NCBI GenBank assembly: GCA_027886175.1
Contig: JAJNNQ010000009.1
Location: 26,339,501 to 26,403,500 of the forward strand
From: Phylloscopus collybita
Taxonomy: Eukaryota > Chordata > Aves > Passeriformes > Phylloscopidae
Direction: 5' to 3'
DNA: 64,000 nucleotides
Of this stretch, positions 59,601 to 64,000 are shown in pieces (the stretch's first letter is position 1; each line of letters opens with the position of its first letter). The translations under genes and the position numbers were made by a program. The notes below the pieces were generated by a model. The model saw only the letters and a list, made by a program, of their open reading frames with translations, did not search any database and had not been told where the DNA came from.

Positions 59601-61460
59601 GTCATGGAACGTTGGACAGCAGGTCAGAAACAGCTACACTTAAATCTGTCTACAGCACAAAATGTATTTGTAAATTGTAAATATCCTTAGGTTTTATGAC
59701 AAAGGCAAAATGCCTGTCAGTCACACAAACACACACACGTGTATTTATCCCAATGTTCTCAGTGCAGTTCTCTCAGGTTTACAGTGGGATAGGTAGGGAT
59801 GCAGGTGCTGTATAAGCAGCATTAACTCACAGGAGTATCAGACATTAGGCCTGATTTCTTCTCATTACTTGAGTGCCTGAGGGAGCCATGTTGGTATAAT
59901 GAGAGCAAAGACACTAGATAATTTTAATGGGCTTAAGTATCTCCATTCCAGAAGAATCTATTTGGTTTTATTACGCGTACAGTATGCAATTTAGTTGATA
60001 ATAGCAGCACTGAGCCTTGAAATTAAGCAACACAGCTAAGGAAGGGCTATATGGCAAAATGTGTTTCATGTCTGTAATTACAGACTTCAAAAACCCTCTC
60101 TTCCTTTGAAATCTCTTAAAGATTGCCATCTAAAGGGAAATTTCTATAACTGAGTTGAATACTGGATATTTTCAAAACTCATGTGGGAGAATCACAGTAA
60201 CGTAAGCAACAGTAACTCCAAGATTGTTGCACTTATAATTATTTTGCAAGAATCACCTTTTTCCCCAGGAAGGCAGCAGTGATTATGATGCATCCTCTAG
60301 AAAGATACCCAAAAGTTTCTCAGTGCATACCACCTGCAGCTCAAGGTCTAATTACTCATTTTCACTATCTTCTTGTAATAGCGTTTTGGTTTTGCAGAAG
60401 GCTGAAGATGATTCATGGAGGAATTGTCTTCCAGTCATGTTAGCATCCATTCACACAGCTGCTTAAAAGGATTTTAATGGGAGATGCTTATTCACTAGGA
60501 TGCCTCAAAAAACTGCGTTCTGCAAAATGTACCCCTATAAAAATCTTCATGCACATGAGTGGCTTCACTTGAACAGTAACTATCATTCAACAGTTACAGA
60601 GCTAATTTCAGGACTCTGAAACTTTTTAGTCCTATAAAGCTGATAGTTATTTCTCTGGTGTTGGTAGTTATGACTTCAGGATGGTTGAAAAGGAGCAAAG
60701 CATAAATCTAGGCTTTCAAAGCCTAATTCTACAGCTTCTTATTTTTTTCAAATACAAAAATCAGCAAAATATTTCCTGATGTGTTTTGATGTTGGAATAT
60801 TGTATTTTCCTCGGGTCATTACATGTGTCCTTGTGCCCTTATGTAGGACTACAGTACATTAATCAGGAGTGTAGTGTGACATCTTGGAGAAGCAGTAGGA
60901 AGGAATCTACTGCCTCCTGCCCACTCCTTCAGTGAAGGTGTTGTGAAGCCCAATACAGTAGTATTTAATTTCTATTTATGTATTCCCCCACTTTGACTGG
61001 GAAGTTGCGCTTAGATCTGTGGGAGGAAGCTGACATTTTGTGACATACAAGTATTTGAGAAAAGTATGCATAGTGAGTGTAGACACAACCAGAAATGGGA
61101 CTTAAATCCCATAATGTAGCCTCAGGCCATTTCTTTTCATGGATGTATATGTCAGAAACATGTGACAATAGGGGGTTGAGATGAAATGCTGTGTTACAGT
61201 TGTCTCTGTTAATCACTGCTAGTTTGGCTTGCAGTGTTTCTGTGCTGGCACTTTAGTTGAGATGACAGTCATGGGAGTACAGCCATTCTGCTTTGAGGGA
61301 CAGCTCATCTGGAGTAGACATATGCTCTGAGCTGGAGCAGAGCCTGAGCTGTGAGCCCAGCTGGATGCTAGCTGGCTTCTTGCTGGTCAAATATCTCCTC
61401 AAAGTCAGGCATACTGGGAGGTGCAGCACAGAGACACAGATGTCTGAATAAGCTCAGCCA

Positions 61461-61500
61461 GGCTCCAACTTGGAGTTGAGGGCTCCAAGCTGGAGCTGAG
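61461..61500. repeat. Two tandem 20-bp near-palindromic units
   Basis: GGCTCCAACTTGGAGTTGAG is followed by GGCTCCAAGCTGGAGCTGAG, differing at three positions. Each unit is close to self-complementary (CTCCAA..TTGGAG). Confidence 0.9.
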
Positions 61501-62383
61501 GGCTGGCCCTTGTAGATCTCCCAAAAGAGCAGTAGCCACTTCTACAGGTATATCAGTAGTGATATATCTGAAGCTCAAAGAGGGACAAGAACAAAGTTTC
61601 CTTTAGGGAAAGGAGATGACAATTTGTTTTTGGACACTTTGCTTTTTAGCTTAACAGTGATGTGTTAATGCTTGGAACAGGCTTGAGGCAGCACTGTGAC
61701 CCCAGTCAGTGTTGTGAGAAATAAAAAGCCATGATGTCCAAGTGACCCTGTGATATATCTGGGCTTGAGTGTTAGTCACGCCCATCTGTTGTATGTCCTG
61801 AACTCCTGAAGCTATCCTGGCAACCCCCTATGTAACTAAAAAGTAAAAGATTCTTAAGGAGACAAGAATTCTACAGCAAATGAGGGAAAGGGTTTGCTGG
61901 TTGTATTGGCTGTGGATGAGGATGGAAGGTAGAGTTTTTTAGTAACTAAAATGTTTTAGAATAAATATGTTCTTTTTAAGCACAGTATATTGTCTGAGCA
62001 AGCCAAGTTGGCTTCTGTGTAGAGGTTGTGTGGGAGACCTCTTCATTTACCCGCTGATATTTAATGGGATTAGACAGCCTTCAGACACAATTGTCATTGA
62101 TTTGCTTACGTGTTCTGGAGAAAGTACCAGATGAGCAGTGAGGCTCTGTGGTATGTATTTGTGTATTATGTATTTGCCTTGCTGCCTAACTTGAGCTCTG
62201 CCAAAGTTTCTTTCAGGACTTTCAATAAATCCCTAGAGTATGTTATAAAAAACTTCTATATGAACCCATTTGGTAATTCCCAGACGATGTCCAGTGAGGG
62301 AGAACCCTAGGATTTCTTAAAATACTCCACAGAGGATTGGATGAAATATTGTAAAAAATATTTGGAATATTATCAAGAACTTT

Positions 62384-62416
62384 ATGATACAGACCACTTG
62401 ATGATACAGACTACTG
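62384..62416. repeat. 17-bp tandem duplication
   Basis: ATGATACAGACCACTTG is followed directly by ATGATACAGACTACTGA. Confidence 0.9.
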
Positions 62417-64000
62417 ACATCTTTCTTTTTTTCCTATGAAAAAGCATTTCCTATTTTCATGTAATAAAATATGTAATAATTGAATATAATACGTAAATTT
62501 AGTCCTTTATTGTATGTTTAGAAGTGGCTGTGTAGTCTCTGGCACTAGCAGGACTCCAGCAGATCCTTATCTCCCAGAAACAAAAACATACAGCTCATAC
62601 CTGAGGTATGGTTTAGAAATTGAGACATATATCCCTGTAAAGTTTATTTTTTCCATGAGTTAGCTTCCTCATTATCTCCTGTTTCTATAATCTTTTTAAC
62701 CTCATTTACTCTGTCTCCAGTCCATAGGATTTTTGGAATATAACCTGTTGAGACCCTTTCCTCAGATTCAAAAGCAGCTGCTTCACAAATTAGTAATTGT
62801 CATAATTCTTACTGAGAAGTTTTTAGGCGTCAAAAAAAGGCTGTCCCACTCATTGTTGACATGCAAACCATAGCATATTGCAATTAAAAACTTCCTCACT
62901 GTTTCTCCCCTGTGGAAAATGCTGTGTGTGCAGCGGGTAGGCTATCAAGGAAAATTAGGAATTTTAGGAATTTTGCCTGCATTAGTTGAGACTGGGCAAA
63001 GAAAATTTTGGCTTGAATAGCAGATAATGTAAGATATGATTTCTTCTTTTGTTTAAGGAAAAAAGAAATCCCAATAGCCCATCAGTTCCAGACTAGTCTC
63101 AGAAAAAGGTCTAAGGACTTTCACGTCTTCTGCACTGAATTACAAATTTATGTTACAATTGATTGGACATTAAGAAGAAAAAAAATTGTCAGAAGTGTCA
63201 GTTTCTATTCAAGAAAGCTTCATCACAGTTGTTAAAATTCTGTTACTCCCCTGCATGCCAAATCAATCAGAAGAGCTTGAAAAAAAATCAAACATGCATT
63301 CTTAAAAGATTGCTCTTGTTTAAATAAATCTCCAAGATCTTTCAAATGGCAAAGCTAACATTAGGATTCTTCTAAATTTCTGTTCATGAGGCTCTGGTGT
63401 TAGATTTAGGAAGGGTACATACAATAGCTTTTTCCTTTTGTAAAGTACTATGAAGCCAGTCAGAGCCAGACAATATAATTAGTATTTCTTATTCCCTGGA
63501 CAGTCCCAGTAAGGCTGTTACTAACTTTGATAATATCATGGAGAATGACTTAGATATACTTCCAGATAATTTTCCATTGAAATTGGATGCATAATTTCTA
63601 TTATAAAAAAAGGCAGATAATTAATGGCTCTGATTTTATTTAAAGTATTTAGGCTTTTTAAACTCTTTCAGATAACTCTATAGAAATAAAAAAATGAAAC
63701 TGAAGTGTAGAAATCTAATTGCTGGATATCAATTATAAAATGATTAAATTTTCACTAAGATGCTAATGTGAGCTTTAAGAAGCAGCTTAGGTAGGAGGCA
63801 AGATAGAAAATTTGACCAGTACTCTGGCAGAGAACAGTGTGAAGACAGAAGGCAATGTCCTTTAGCAAAGGGACTTTGGCTAGGAATGCAGATGGGTTTC
63901 TTCCTAAAGACAGATACAGTGCTTATCATTGAAAGCTCTGCCCTTTTAGACATTTGTCTGTCTCATGGCACTCTGAGCATCTGCCAAAGCTCATCCATAT

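Larger units (their letters stand above)
57023..64000. other. AT-rich non-coding unique DNA
   Basis: No gene recognised. It holds A- and T-runs at 58940-58977 and 59578-59600, a 20-bp tandem at 61461-61500 in a slightly GC-richer patch (61240-61560), and a 17-bp tandem at 62384-62416. All ORFs are below 90 codons without family signatures. Confidence 0.5.

Noticed and set aside
1..64000. CRISPR array, operon, phage or plasmid features
   Set aside because: No spaced direct repeats, no dense ORF layout and no prokaryotic translation signals; the repeat content is that of a vertebrate genome.

Overview
The window reads as vertebrate nuclear DNA, most likely from a bird (perhaps a passerine). 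The sequence is AT-rich and CpG-poor. It carries several CR1 LINE pieces of the avian/sauropsid type (3' tails ending in ATTCTATGA-like motifs) and long-terminal-repeat remnants of a kind I associate with passerine endogenous retroviruses. The lineage call rests on recognising these families by eye, without a database search. There are no operons, Shine-Dalgarno sites, tRNAs or rRNAs, and no prokaryote-style gene system. I cannot identify any complete protein-coding gene. The window looks intergenic or deep-intronic.

Layout. 1-0.5 kb: first copy of a GC-richer interspersed repeat, whose second copy lies at 33.28-33.72 kb. 1.45-1.62 kb: a CR1 3' end. 1.6-10.1 kb: AT-rich unique DNA with a (GT)11 microsatellite. 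10.15-13.55 kb: two reverse-strand CR1 elements, the second split by a nested CR1 tail. 20.03-20.40 kb: a forward CR1 3' end, followed by an unclassified GC-richer tract to 21.15 kb. 22.75 kb: a run of 52 A. 24.2 kb: a perfect (TTTCC)42 pentanucleotide array, followed by an unclassified tract with ORFs of 130-150 codons. 26.80-26.92 kb: an isolated CpG cluster. 28.6-28.9 kb: a short coding-like block open on both strands. 32.35-33.09 kb and 42.33-43.32 kb: two related solo LTRs in the same orientation, the first decayed and the second still with TG/CA ends, a TATA-like box, AATAAA and a probable target-site duplication. 44.5-46.4 kb: another unclassified GC-richer tract. 52.35-52.50 kb: an exon-like segment with good splice sites. 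56.67-57.02 kb: a possible compact LTR. The rest is AT-rich unique sequence with short tandem repeats.

Nothing here forms a working multi-gene system. The best leads are the sharply bounded near-identity between the two copies of the 58/33283 repeat, the CpG cluster, the two exon-like or coding-like blocks, the large perfect pentanucleotide array, and a 52-nt imperfect hairpin at 30.77 kb. Family names given for repeats are recognition from memory and should be confirmed with a curated avian repeat library.
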